Positions 1-5,949 of a DNA stretch of 6,034 nt are shown piece after piece (the first letter of the stretch is position 1; each line of letters starts with the position of its first letter). The notes beneath the pieces were generated by a model. That model ran no database searches. It was not told the DNA's origin and was given only the letters and a program-made list of their open reading frames with translations. The stretch is taken from positions 1 through 6,034 of the forward strand of contig JAJNQF010000078.1 in NCBI GenBank assembly GCA_021154945.1, written 5' to 3'. The DNA comes from Sphingomonas sp. Its GTDB lineage: Bacteria; Pseudomonadota; Alphaproteobacteria; Sphingomonadales; Sphingomonadaceae. The position numbers and the translations under genes are program-made.

Positions 1-261
1 CAGCGCATCGGCCCAGGTCGCGGCTTCGGCCTGAACGGCAGCGTCATCACCGATCCTGCGCTTGCCGATGGACCTGTCGGGCTCGGTACCTATCAATGGG
101 ACGGCGCCGCCGGAACGTGGTTCTGGATCGACCCGGCCAACGACCTTCTCGTCGTCGGCATGACCCAGACCCTGTCCTACACCGCTCCGGCATTGCAGGC
201 GGAAACGCAAACACTGATCAACGCCGCTCTTCTAGAGGGTAAGTTCGCGCATGACCCTTAG
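1..261 (+). CDS. Beta-lactamase-family serine hydrolase (class C/EstB-like), C-terminal fragment
   Basis: This is the last 86 codons of a gene that begins left of the window; frame 1 is open from base 1 to the TAG at 259-261. The peptide carries G-L-G-T-Y-Q-W-D-G-A-A-G-T-W-F-W-I-D-P at fragment residues 27-45. This matches the third active-site box of the penicillin-binding-protein-like/class C beta-lactamase superfamily, where W-x-G (residues 33-35) replaces K-T-G, followed by the strand that reads T-W-F-W-I-D-P and then L-L-V-V-G-M-T-Q. Many proteins of this type are esterases or peptidases rather than antibiotic-resistance enzymes. The serine (S-x-x-K) and tyrosine (Y-x-N/S) boxes lie outside the window, so activity cannot be judged. 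A stem-loop and a 154-bp gap separate it from the next gene, so co-transcription is uncertain. Confidence 0.85.
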   Translation, partial: QRIGPGRGFGLNGSVITDPALADGPVGLGTYQWDGAAGTWFWIDPANDLLVVGMTQTLSYTAPALQAETQTLINAALLEGKFAHDP

Positions 262-310
262 ACCAGTCGCCTGCAAGGCCCGACCCGGCCGAAGGACGCG
301 CGACGCCACG

Positions 311-350
311 GGCTTGGATGCCGTTCGACGCCGATGCCCGGATTCAAGCC
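311..350 (+). other. Imperfect stem-loop in the 262-415 intergenic gap
   Basis: GGCTTGGAT (311-319) can pair with ATTCAAGCC (342-350), giving nine pairs including one G-T wobble, around a loop of about 22 bases. No T-run follows, so it is a weak candidate for a rho-independent terminator of the upstream hydrolase gene. It could also be an mRNA-stabilising or attenuating structure in the leader of the gene at 416. I see no convincing -35/-10 pair elsewhere in this 154-bp gap, though a promoter for the 416 gene may lie here. Confidence 0.3.
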
Positions 351-415
351 AATCGGCGTGGGTAGGGCCATCGATCATCAAGCGGCTTTCCACTAGCCCA
401 ATAGAAGGAAGAGGC

Positions 416-1372
416 ATGCGGTCGTCAATCTTGTGCAGCATGGTCGCCATGCTGCTGGCTCACTCAGCAGCGGCGGCAACCTACCAACCGACGAGCCCGA
501 TCGAACGTCGCTACGCGGCGGAAGGTCCGTGGGCGACCACGACCAGAGTGACCGAACGGGCGTGCGACCGGGAAGGGAACGTCTGCGACATCTGGTATCC
601 AACCGACCTCGGTTCGAACCCGCTCAAGCATGTAAGGAACGGTTTTCGACATCCGGTCATCGTTTTCGCGAACGGAACTGCGGATACCATCGCTGCAGAC
701 TACGCCGCGACGTTCCTTCGCCATCTGGCCAGCTGGGGCTTCGTCGTCATCCGGTCTCGCGATGGCGCGACTGGGCAAGGAGACACGGTTCTCGACACCG
801 CGAAATTCTTGCTGGACTCGGCTGATGATGCAACGAGCCCACTTTACGGAAAGGTCGATACGGACAACGTCGGTCTGGCCGGCCATTCGCAGGGGGCGGC
901 AACGACCACCCTGCTGTTCTCGCGCAACACCGCGATCTTCAAGACCTATGTTCCGATCGAGACGCCGATCCGTCCGTTCTGCGTGATCGCCAGATGCACC
1001 ATAGATCCGGGTGCACTTGCGAATGTCAGTCGCGGTTCGATCTTCTACATCGGCGGCGACCTCGACGCGGTATCCAGTCTACCGACTAACCTCGGCTATT
1101 ACGTGCCGACGTCGGGGAAGGTCGACAAGGTGATGGGTATGATCGCGGGGGGAAGTCATGGAGAAATTCAGGCAAATCCCGATTGCGCGAACGTCGGCAT
1201 CCCCCTCTACTGCAACATCGGCGTCTACCCGTTGCTCGGCTACCCGACTGCATGGTTCATGTGGAAGCTACAGGGCGCTGCCGACGGACCAGCTGCGTTC
1301 GCGACCGATGGCGAATTGGCGCACGCGGCACCCAACTGGCTGGGCGTTCTCAGCAACGTAAGCGAACGATGA
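416..1372 (+). CDS. Secreted alpha/beta-hydrolase (cutinase/PET-hydrolase/chlorophyllase-like esterase)
   Basis: A 318-residue serine hydrolase, probably an exported esterase or lipase. Residues 1-21 form a signal peptide (short basic start, hydrophobic stretch, S-A-A-A-A before T-Y-Q), so it should act in the periplasm or outside the cell. P-V-I-V-F-A-N-G-T at 80-88 resembles an oxyanion-hole strand and loop. The nucleophile elbow G-H-S-Q-G (156-160) places the catalytic Ser at 158. Asp217 in I-G-G-D-L-D is the best acid candidate and His248 in G-G-S-H-G the likely base, in the usual order. Cysteines 50/57, 189/194 and 257/266 could form disulfides. The start at 416 gives the signal peptide and has an AAGGA element five bases upstream. 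An in-frame ATG at 251 would add 55 arginine-rich residues and overlap the preceding gene. The substrate is unknown; a dienelactone-hydrolase-like or PAF-acetylhydrolase-like role cannot be excluded. Confidence 0.85.
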   Translation: MRSSILCSMVAMLLAHSAAAATYQPTSPIERRYAAEGPWATTTRVTERACDREGNVCDIWYPTDLGSNPLKHVRNGFRHPVIVFANGTADTIAADYAATFLRHLASWGFVVIRSRDGATGQGDTVLDTAKFLLDSADDATSPLYGKVDTDNVGLAGHSQGAATTTLLFSRNTAIFKTYVPIETPIRPFCVIARCTIDPGALANVSRGSIFYIGGDLDAVSSLPTNLGYYVPTSGKVDKVMGMIAGGSHGEIQANPDCANVGIPLYCNIGVYPLLGYPTAWFMWKLQGAADGPAAFATDGELAHAAPNWLGVLSNVSER

Positions 1373-1385
1373 GACCGATGGAGGC

Positions 1386-1841
1386 ATGAGACCCTCTAGC
1401 TCCTTGGTATGGACCGTTCTGGCGATCGGCGCGGCGGGGCTTTTCTTGACTCTGACGTTCTCCCGGCCCGCATCCCGAAGTCGTTTACCAGGTGACGGTG
1501 TGCGGGTCGTGTCTGTCGGCGCGCCTACCGTGAAGACGGTGTTGAGCGAACCGTCCGGCAATCATGTCGCCCCGTCTGCGGCGGCCTCCGACTGGACGGG
1601 TCCCGAACGCGATGCGGTCTTGCGGTCACTTGCTTTGCCTGCTGCCGCTCGGATACGCGACGTGCTCGATGCCGACCCTCGTCGGCAGGAGATCTGCGGC
1701 GAAGTTCAGGCCGGTCCCAATCAGCCGTTTCGCCGCTTTGTCTATCTGAAGGCCGCGAAGCTCGGTGCGCTGGCCGATGGCGGCTCTGAATTCGAGCGGA
1801 CCTACTCGCAGCTGTGCGGGCAAAGCGCTCCGACGAACTGA
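1386..1841 (+). CDS. Small membrane-anchored or exported hypothetical protein
   Basis: A 151-residue protein I cannot assign. Residues 7-25 are hydrophobic (L-V-W-T-V-L-A-I-G-A-A-G-L-F-L-T-L-T-F) after a short basic start, so it is an uncleaved anchor or a signal peptide, placing the rest in the periplasm. A low-complexity Pro/Ser/Ala linker runs to about residue 70. A compact C-terminal domain (about 75-146) follows, with two cysteines, Cys104 in I-C-G-E-V and Cys144 in Q-L-C-G, that could form a disulfide. The I-C-G-E-V followed by P-F-R-R-F-V-Y recalls small sphingomonad exported proteins with a V-C-G-x-V-N ... F-x-x-F pattern, but this is recollection, not a match I could test. It starts 13 bases after the hydrolase stop, with GGAGG only one base from the ATG, an unusually short spacing. 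It is probably co-transcribed with the hydrolase. Confidence 0.7.
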   Translation: MRPSSSLVWTVLAIGAAGLFLTLTFSRPASRSRLPGDGVRVVSVGAPTVKTVLSEPSGNHVAPSAAASDWTGPERDAVLRSLALPAAARIRDVLDADPRRQEICGEVQAGPNQPFRRFVYLKAAKLGALADGGSEFERTYSQLCGQSAPTN

Positions 1842-1853
1842 GTTCGTCGGAGC
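1827..1853. terminator. Perfect 12-bp hairpin between convergent genes, likely bidirectional terminator
   Basis: The arm GCTCCGACGAAC (1827-1838) is followed by the loop TGA (1839-1841) and the exact inverse complement of the arm (1842-1853). The loop is the stop codon of the plus-strand gene, so the 5' arm encodes its last four codons. No strong T-tract follows on the plus strand (CGTTCATCC); on the minus strand GCTTTG follows one base after the stem. It lies 47 bp beyond the stop of the minus-strand acyl-CoA dehydrogenase gene, so it can serve both transcripts. Symmetry and position support a terminator; the missing U-tract leaves room for an mRNA 3'-end stabiliser instead. Confidence 0.7.
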
Positions 1854-1900
1854 CGTTCATCCCTAGGGCCAGACGCCTTGAGTGTCGCAGGCTGCTACGA

Positions 1901-3070
1901 TCACGCCCGCAGTGCCGCCTTTGCAACGACCCACCGATGGACTTCGGATGGGCCATCATAGATACGCATGAGGCGAACGTGCGCTGCCAGCAGATGGAGC
2001 GGCATCTCCTTTGCCATGCCCATCGCGCCAAAGGCCTGCATGGCGTGATCGATCACGCTGGTCGCCATTTCGGTCGCCGTGACCTTGATTGCCGAAACTA
2101 GGATCGATACGTCCTCGCCGACGTCCATCCGGCGAGCGATGTCATAGGCCATCAGCCGCGCAGCGTGGATCTGCGCGACCGCATCTGCGATCCACCACTG
2201 GATCGACTGACGATCCGCAAGCAGTTGGCCGAACACGCGTCGCTCATTAGCGTGGGCGATCATCATGGCCAGCGCTCGTTCCGCGGCGCCGATCGACCAG
2301 GTTGCTATCTCCAGTCGGCGTGTCGCCAACCGGGTCTGCATCGGTGCGAAGCCCGCTCCTTCGGTACCCAGCAACGCGTCGGCAGGCAGGTGGACGTCCT
2401 CATAGGCGATCTCGTATGTCGTGGTTCCGCCGATCATCGGAATGCGTCCGACGATGCGTACGCCGGGAGTATCGCGGTCGATCAGGAAGGCGGAGATGCC
2501 GTTCTTGCGTCCGGCTTCGCGATCGGTGACCGCCATCAGGATCGCGAAGTCTGCCGTATCCGCACGGCTGATCCAGATCTTGCGCCCATCGATCCGCCAG
2601 CCGCCGTCCTCGGTCCGGACTGCGCGCGTCGTCATCGCGGCGGGATCCGCACCCGCATTGGGTTCCGAAATCGCGATCGCCGAGATCGTCTCTCCGCGAA
2701 CGTAGGGCGCGAGGTAGCGCTCGCGCTGCGCTGCTGTGACGGTCGCATCGAGCATGCGCAGGTTGGGCGAGTCCGGGGGAAAGACGTAGGACACCGCGGT
2801 GCGCCCGAGCGCAATGTTGACGCCGACCATCGCGGTCTGCGGCAGATCAGAGCCGCCGACGTCGAGAGGAGCATCGAGTCCCCACAGCCCGAGCTCGCGG
2901 GACCGCGCATCGATCCGATCGGTTTCCTCGCGCGTCAGCTTGGCCTCCCCGCCTGCCGCCTCGCGGGCGAGCACGGCAGGTTCCAGAGGCATCAGTTCAT
3001 CCTCGACGAAGCGTTCGACGAGATCGAGCAGCATCCGGTGCTCGTCGGCAAGTGGCATATCGAACCGCAT
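1901..3070 (-). CDS. Acyl-CoA dehydrogenase (ACAD10/11-like active-site variant)
   Basis: A 389-residue FAD flavoprotein, the usual length for the family, predicted to oxidise an acyl-CoA to the 2-enoyl-CoA and pass electrons to electron-transfer flavoprotein in the cytoplasm. The N-terminal helical domain covers roughly 1-125. A-I-S-E-P-N-A-G-A-D (133-142) is the first family signature, and K-I-W-I-S (164-168) lies in the middle beta domain that packs on the flavin. R-R-V-F-G-Q (277-282) and Q-A-F-G-A-M-G (345-351) are FAD-contacting motifs of the C-terminal domain. The end reads I-Y-D-G-P-S-E-V-H-R (370-379): short- and medium-chain enzymes have I-Y-E-G-T with catalytic Glu, whereas Asp372 with G-P-x-E-V-H is the arrangement I associate with ACAD10/11-like enzymes. 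The ATG lies one base after the upstream stop, with AGGA seven bases before it. It is the last gene of the operon. Chain length or branching of the substrate is not evident. Confidence 0.93.
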   Translation of the reverse strand: MRFDMPLADEHRMLLDLVERFVEDELMPLEPAVLAREAAGGEAKLTREETDRIDARSRELGLWGLDAPLDVGGSDLPQTAMVGVNIALGRTAVSYVFPPDSPNLRMLDATVTAAQRERYLAPYVRGETISAIAISEPNAGADPAAMTTRAVRTEDGGWRIDGRKIWISRADTADFAILMAVTDREAGRKNGISAFLIDRDTPGVRIVGRIPMIGGTTTYEIAYEDVHLPADALLGTEGAGFAPMQTRLATRRLEIATWSIGAAERALAMMIAHANERRVFGQLLADRQSIQWWIADAVAQIHAARLMAYDIARRMDVGEDVSILVSAIKVTATEMATSVIDHAMQAFGAMGMAKEMPLHLLAAHVRLMRIYDGPSEVHRWVVAKAALRA

Positions 3071-3071
3071 G

Positions 3072-3830
3072 TTAGCGTCCTACGAATACGGGCGGACGAC
3101 GTTCGGCGCCGGCAGTGACGCCCTCCTGAAAATCCGCGGTGGAAAACAATGATGATTGCGCTTGCAGTTCGGCCGCCATCGCGGCGCGCGCGGCGGTCCC
3201 ATCGATCAGCGGCAGCGCGCGACGGATTGTCCTGAGCGCCAATGGCGCATTGGCGGCTATCGTCTCCGCGAACGCCAGAGCCGCTTCGTCCAGCGCGGCC
3301 GCCTCGACGAGCTTATCGGCAAGTCGAAGGGCCACGGCCTCGCCGCCGTCGACACGTCTCGCGGTCATCAGCATTTCGCGGGCCGCCTGGGCGCCTATCA
3401 AGGCGGGAAGCGTGACCGTCAGGGCAAAGCCGGGATGGAGCCCGATCGCCGCGAAATTCGCGTGGAATCTGGCGGCCGGGCTGACGACCCTGAAGTCGGC
3501 GGCGAGCGCGAGCCCCAGGCCGCCCCCGACCGCCGGACCGCCTACCGCCGCGACCAGGGGTTTGACACGGTCCAAGATTCGAGCGGCCTGCGCATAGACG
3601 TCCGCCGCCGAGTTGCCGTCCCCTTTCGAGGCCTTGAAGTCGGCACCAGCACAGAAGCTGCGGCCCTCCGCCGTCATCACGGTCACGACGACGGCATCGT
3701 CGACATCATTGTCGGCAAGCGCATCGGCGATGCCTCGAAGAAGCGCGGCGTCGAAGAAGTTGTGAGGGGGACGGGCAAGGCGGATCGTCGCCACCCTGCC
3801 GGCGCGTCCAAGAATCAAATCCTGCATCAT
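3072..3830 (-). CDS. Crotonase-fold protein lacking both catalytic glutamates (annotated-type enoyl-CoA hydratase/isomerase)
   Basis: A 252-residue crotonase-superfamily protein. S-F-C-A-G-A-D-F (58-65) is the first oxyanion-hole segment, and A-A-V-G-G-P-A-V-G-G-G-L-G-L-A-L-A-A-D (94-112) holds the second, so CoA-thioester binding is probably intact. Counted against the sister gene upstream, the two hydratase glutamates (Glu144 and Glu164 in rat mitochondrial hydratase) correspond to Gly106 and Phe126 here. Simple hydration of 2-enoyl-CoA by the standard mechanism is therefore unlikely. Other crotonase reactions (isomerisation, C-C cleavage, thioester hydrolysis) or an accessory role are possible. 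The N-terminal R-P-P-H-N-F-F-D (20-27) is a recognisable variant of the family's R-P-x-x-x-N-A motif. The first ATG (3830) overlaps the upstream stop as ATGA; the second ATG (3827) has better spacing from GGA and may be used instead. The stop lies one base before the dehydrogenase start. Confidence 0.88.
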   Translation of the reverse strand: MMQDLILGRAGRVATIRLARPPHNFFDAALLRGIADALADNDVDDAVVVTVMTAEGRSFCAGADFKASKGDGNSAADVYAQAARILDRVKPLVAAVGGPAVGGGLGLALAADFRVVSPAARFHANFAAIGLHPGFALTVTLPALIGAQAAREMLMTARRVDGGEAVALRLADKLVEAAALDEAALAFAETIAANAPLALRTIRRALPLIDGTAARAAMAAELQAQSSLFSTADFQEGVTAGAERRPPVFVGR

Positions 3831-3840
3831 TGTCCTTTCC
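3825..3840 (-). promoter_or_regulatory. Ribosome binding site and stop/start overlap between the two crotonase genes
   Basis: On the minus strand GGAAAGGACA (3840-3831) directly precedes ATGATG. The upstream stop TGA (3829-3827) lies inside these two ATG codons. The GGA ends two bases before the first ATG and five before the second, so either could start the protein. Translational coupling is the expected consequence. Confidence 0.65.
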
Positions 3841-4585
3841 AGACGGGGGAGCGCCTTTCGATAAAGGCGCGGAAGCCTTCGACCCGGTCTTCGCTCTCAT
3901 AGGGATTAGGATGCTCATCGAGCCGCAACGCGGCGACGAGCGGCATCTCGCATGATCGCCGGACCGTCCGGCGGATGCGTCGGATCGACAGTGGCGCGTT
4001 CGAGGCGATCAGGCGCGCCCGCTCCGTCGCCACGGCGACCACGTCCTCGGAGGTCACCGTGACGACCAGTCCGCGCCGCAGCGCCTCCGTCGCGTCGATC
4101 GGCGTACCGGTGAGCAGCATGTCGAGCGCCAGCGTTGGCGCGATGCGACGCGGCAGGACCACGGACGCGAATTGCGCGCCCATGCCACGTCGCGCTTCCG
4201 GACACGCAAAACTCGCGCTGGAACCCGCGATTATCAGGTCGCATGCGAGCGCGAGCTCGAAGCCCGCGCCGAAGGCTGCGCCCTGCACTGCGGCGATCGT
4301 CGTCACCTCGCTCTCGACGATGATCTCGAACAGCGACCGTCGCGTACCGCCAAAAGGATCGGCGAACGATCCCATTCCGGCGAACGCCTTCATGTCGAGA
4401 CCCGTGCAGAAATGGCGATCGCCCACGCCCGCTATGACGATGGCTCTCGTTCCGTCATGCGCGGCAGCGACCACCGCGTCGCCGATCTCTTCCAACGTGG
4501 CGAGATCGAGCGCATTGCCCACCTCGGGACGGGCGATCGTCAGCGCCAGGACGTCTCCGTCACGCTCTACCCGCAGAGTGCTCAT
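3827..4585 (-). CDS. Enoyl-CoA hydratase/isomerase family protein (complete active site)
   Basis: A 252-residue crotonase-family enzyme, predicted to add water to a 2-enoyl-CoA in the cytoplasm. H-F-C-T-G-L-D-M-K-A-F (58-68) is the first oxyanion-hole and CoA-binding segment. Q-G-A-A-F-G-A-G-F-E-L-A-L-A-C-D (101-116) carries the second oxyanion Gly and catalytic Glu110. F-A-C-P-E-A-R-R-G (126-134) carries the second catalytic Glu130. The end V-E-G-F-R-A-F-I-E-R-R-S-P-V-W-K-G (235-251) is a standard family C-terminus. The start at 4585 has GGAGGAG five bases upstream and overlaps the transporter stop as ATGA. A longer in-frame reading to an ATG at 4762 would add 59 residues antisense-free but lying over the transporter gene with no family similarity, so I rejected it. 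Isomerase activity instead of, or besides, hydration is possible. Confidence 0.92.
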   Translation of the reverse strand: MSTLRVERDGDVLALTIARPEVGNALDLATLEEIGDAVVAAAHDGTRAIVIAGVGDRHFCTGLDMKAFAGMGSFADPFGGTRRSLFEIIVESEVTTIAAVQGAAFGAGFELALACDLIIAGSSASFACPEARRGMGAQFASVVLPRRIAPTLALDMLLTGTPIDATEALRRGLVVTVTSEDVVAVATERARLIASNAPLSIRRIRRTVRRSCEMPLVAALRLDEHPNPYESEDRVEGFRAFIERRSPVWKGQ

Positions 4586-4597
4586 GCATTCTCCTCC
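4582..4597 (-). promoter_or_regulatory. Strong ribosome binding site at the transporter/crotonase junction
   Basis: On the minus strand GGAGGAG (4597-4591) lies five bases before the ATG (4585-4583), inside the last codons of the transporter gene (E-E-N-A-stop). It decides the short start of the crotonase gene over the in-frame ATG at 4762. The transporter TGA (4584-4582) overlaps the ATG. Confidence 0.75.
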
Positions 4598-5937
4598 AAC
4601 GTCGAGTCGTGCTCGTATCGGCGGCCGGCAAGCAGCATCATCGCGGCCGCAAGGAGACCGAAGAGGGCGGCGGCCGACAGGCCGGCCTTGATTCCGTCGG
4701 CGCTTGCCGACGCGCAGGTGGCCTTCATCGGTGCAGGGGCATGGCTTCCCGGCGTCCGGCAATCTGCCGCATAGGCGCCGACGTAGTCACCAGTCGCGAC
4801 ACGGTCGCTGATCATGCCGATGATCGGTGGCCCCAGCCCGAGCCCCACCAGGGCATGGACGAGTAGGACGATGGACATGCCGCTGGCGCGCATCCGCGGC
4901 GTCATCAATCCATGAAGCGCGGCGTAGGACGGGCCGAGATAGGCCGCCCCTGCAGCCATGCCGAGCGTCAGCAGAACGGCGCAGCCAACGATCGATTCCT
5001 GGTGCCACGCCGCCAGCTGAAGAAGGCCGCCAGCGACGAGCGATATGGCCGGCACGACGAGCAGCCACGCCGCTCCTCGTCGGGAGACGCGTTCCGAAAG
5101 ACGACCACCCGCCAGCATCCCGACCAGCTGCCCGCCGGCAACCGCCGCACCGAAGATCACCGTTGCCGGCACGATGCCCAGTCCGTGGCGGCGGATCAGG
5201 AAGCTGACCCCGAAAGTGAAGACCGCATAGCCCGGCATCGAGGCGAAGGCGCCGCCAACCACGAGATACCAGGCCGACCGGCGTCGAGCGAGGTGTCGGA
5301 CGACCCGCCGGGCTGGCAGGGTGGCGTGAGCGCCACCGCCCTCCGCCTCGCCGCGCTGCGGCTCACGCATCGTCAGCCAAAGCAGTGGGGCAAGAACGAG
5401 GCCTGGCAGGCCGACGACCACGAACGCTCCCCGCCAGCCCATCGAGTGCACCAGCCATCCCCCACCAAGCGCTGCGACGAGGACGCCGATCGGAATGGCC
5501 GCGCTGAACAGGGACAGCGCGAAGGCGCGGCGATGCGGCGGAAAGAAGTCGGACAGCAGGGCATGGGCCGGCGGCGTGAACCCTGCTTCGCCGATGCCGA
5601 CTCCGGCACGCAGCAGGAGCAGCGACGCGAAGCCGCCGGCCAGCCCGCACAGCATCGTCATGACCGACCAGATCACCACCGCGATCGTGATGACGGCCTT
5701 TCGCGACACGCGCTCACTTAGAAACGCCACGGGCACGCCCAGTACGGAATAGGTCAGCGCGAACGCCAAGCCGCCGAGCAGGCCCAACTGGGTGTCCGAC
5801 AGTCCCAGTTCGTGCCGGATGGCTTCTCCCAGCGACGACAGGATCGTTCGGTCCACGAAGCTCAGGACATAGATCGCCACGAGGAGGCTCAACGCCCACC
5901 AACCACCGGATCGGACATCTTCGGTCTGCGTGGTCAT
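4582..5937 (-). CDS. MFS transporter, Spinster-like family
   Basis: A 451-residue inner-membrane carrier with about 12 hydrophobic helices, probably a proton-coupled transporter of an organic anion or lipid-like compound. Helix 1 (about 13-33) contains F-V-D-R (27-30), and helix 4 contains R-A-G-V-G-I-G-E-A (110-118). The Asp29-Arg30 and Glu117 positions match the charged residues conserved in bacterial Spinster homologues. MFS motif A appears as G-V-P-V-A-F-L-S-E-R-V-S-R-K (67-80) and in the second half as L-A-G-G-R-L-S-E-R-V-S-R-R (275-287). A long loop before the last helix (about 381-415) holds Cys393 and Cys408, possibly a periplasmic disulfide. GGGGA lies seven bases before the ATG, which overlaps the CoA-transferase stop as ATGA. 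Its place between a CoA-transferase and CoA-ester enzymes suggests import of the operon's substrate; export of a product is not excluded. Confidence 0.92.
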   Translation of the reverse strand: MTTQTEDVRSGGWWALSLLVAIYVLSFVDRTILSSLGEAIRHELGLSDTQLGLLGGLAFALTYSVLGVPVAFLSERVSRKAVITIAVVIWSVMTMLCGLAGGFASLLLLRAGVGIGEAGFTPPAHALLSDFFPPHRRAFALSLFSAAIPIGVLVAALGGGWLVHSMGWRGAFVVVGLPGLVLAPLLWLTMREPQRGEAEGGGAHATLPARRVVRHLARRRSAWYLVVGGAFASMPGYAVFTFGVSFLIRRHGLGIVPATVIFGAAVAGGQLVGMLAGGRLSERVSRRGAAWLLVVPAISLVAGGLLQLAAWHQESIVGCAVLLTLGMAAGAAYLGPSYAALHGLMTPRMRASGMSIVLLVHALVGLGLGPPIIGMISDRVATGDYVGAYAADCRTPGSHAPAPMKATCASASADGIKAGLSAAALFGLLAAAMMLLAGRRYEHDSTLEENA

Positions 5938-5949
5938 TGTCCGTTCCCC
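5934..5949 (-). promoter_or_regulatory. Ribosome binding site and ATGA overlap at the CoA-transferase/transporter junction
   Basis: On the minus strand GGGGA (5949-5945) precedes the ATG (5937-5935) by seven bases, and the CoA-transferase TGA (5936-5934) overlaps it. The junction ends in GGACAATGA, the same nine bases as the junction between the two crotonase genes. Confidence 0.7.

Noticed and set aside
1..261. Reading the left-edge gene as an antibiotic-resistance beta-lactamase
   Set aside because: Only the last box is visible and it has W-x-G instead of K-T-G, which fits the esterase/peptidase relatives better; the serine and tyrosine boxes are outside the window.
251..415. In-frame 55-codon N-terminal extension of the secreted hydrolase
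   Set aside because: It overlaps the end of the preceding gene, is arginine-rich without family character, and would bury the clear signal peptide that begins at 416.
1525..2031. 168-codon minus-strand open frame across the convergent gene ends
   Set aside because: It overlaps two real genes and the hairpin, and its composition is Arg/Ser-rich without any family signal.
2165..3118. 317-codon plus-strand open frame opposite the acyl-CoA dehydrogenase
   Set aside because: It is antisense to a gene with full family motifs; the product is rich in Arg, Asp and His with no recognisable domain, as expected of an open antisense frame in GC-rich DNA.
3156..3902. 248-codon plus-strand open frame opposite the second crotonase gene
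   Set aside because: It is antisense to a gene with family motifs, and the translated product shows no domain or plausible start signal.
4586..4762. In-frame 59-codon extension of the first crotonase gene
   Set aside because: It lies over the transporter's coding end, is Arg/Pro/Cys-rich, and the start at 4585 has a strong GGAGGAG site and gives the normal family length.
4912..5721. 269-codon plus-strand open frame opposite the MFS transporter
   Set aside because: It mirrors a protein with clear membrane helices and MFS motifs; its own product is Arg/Gln/Pro-rich and low in hydrophobic residues.
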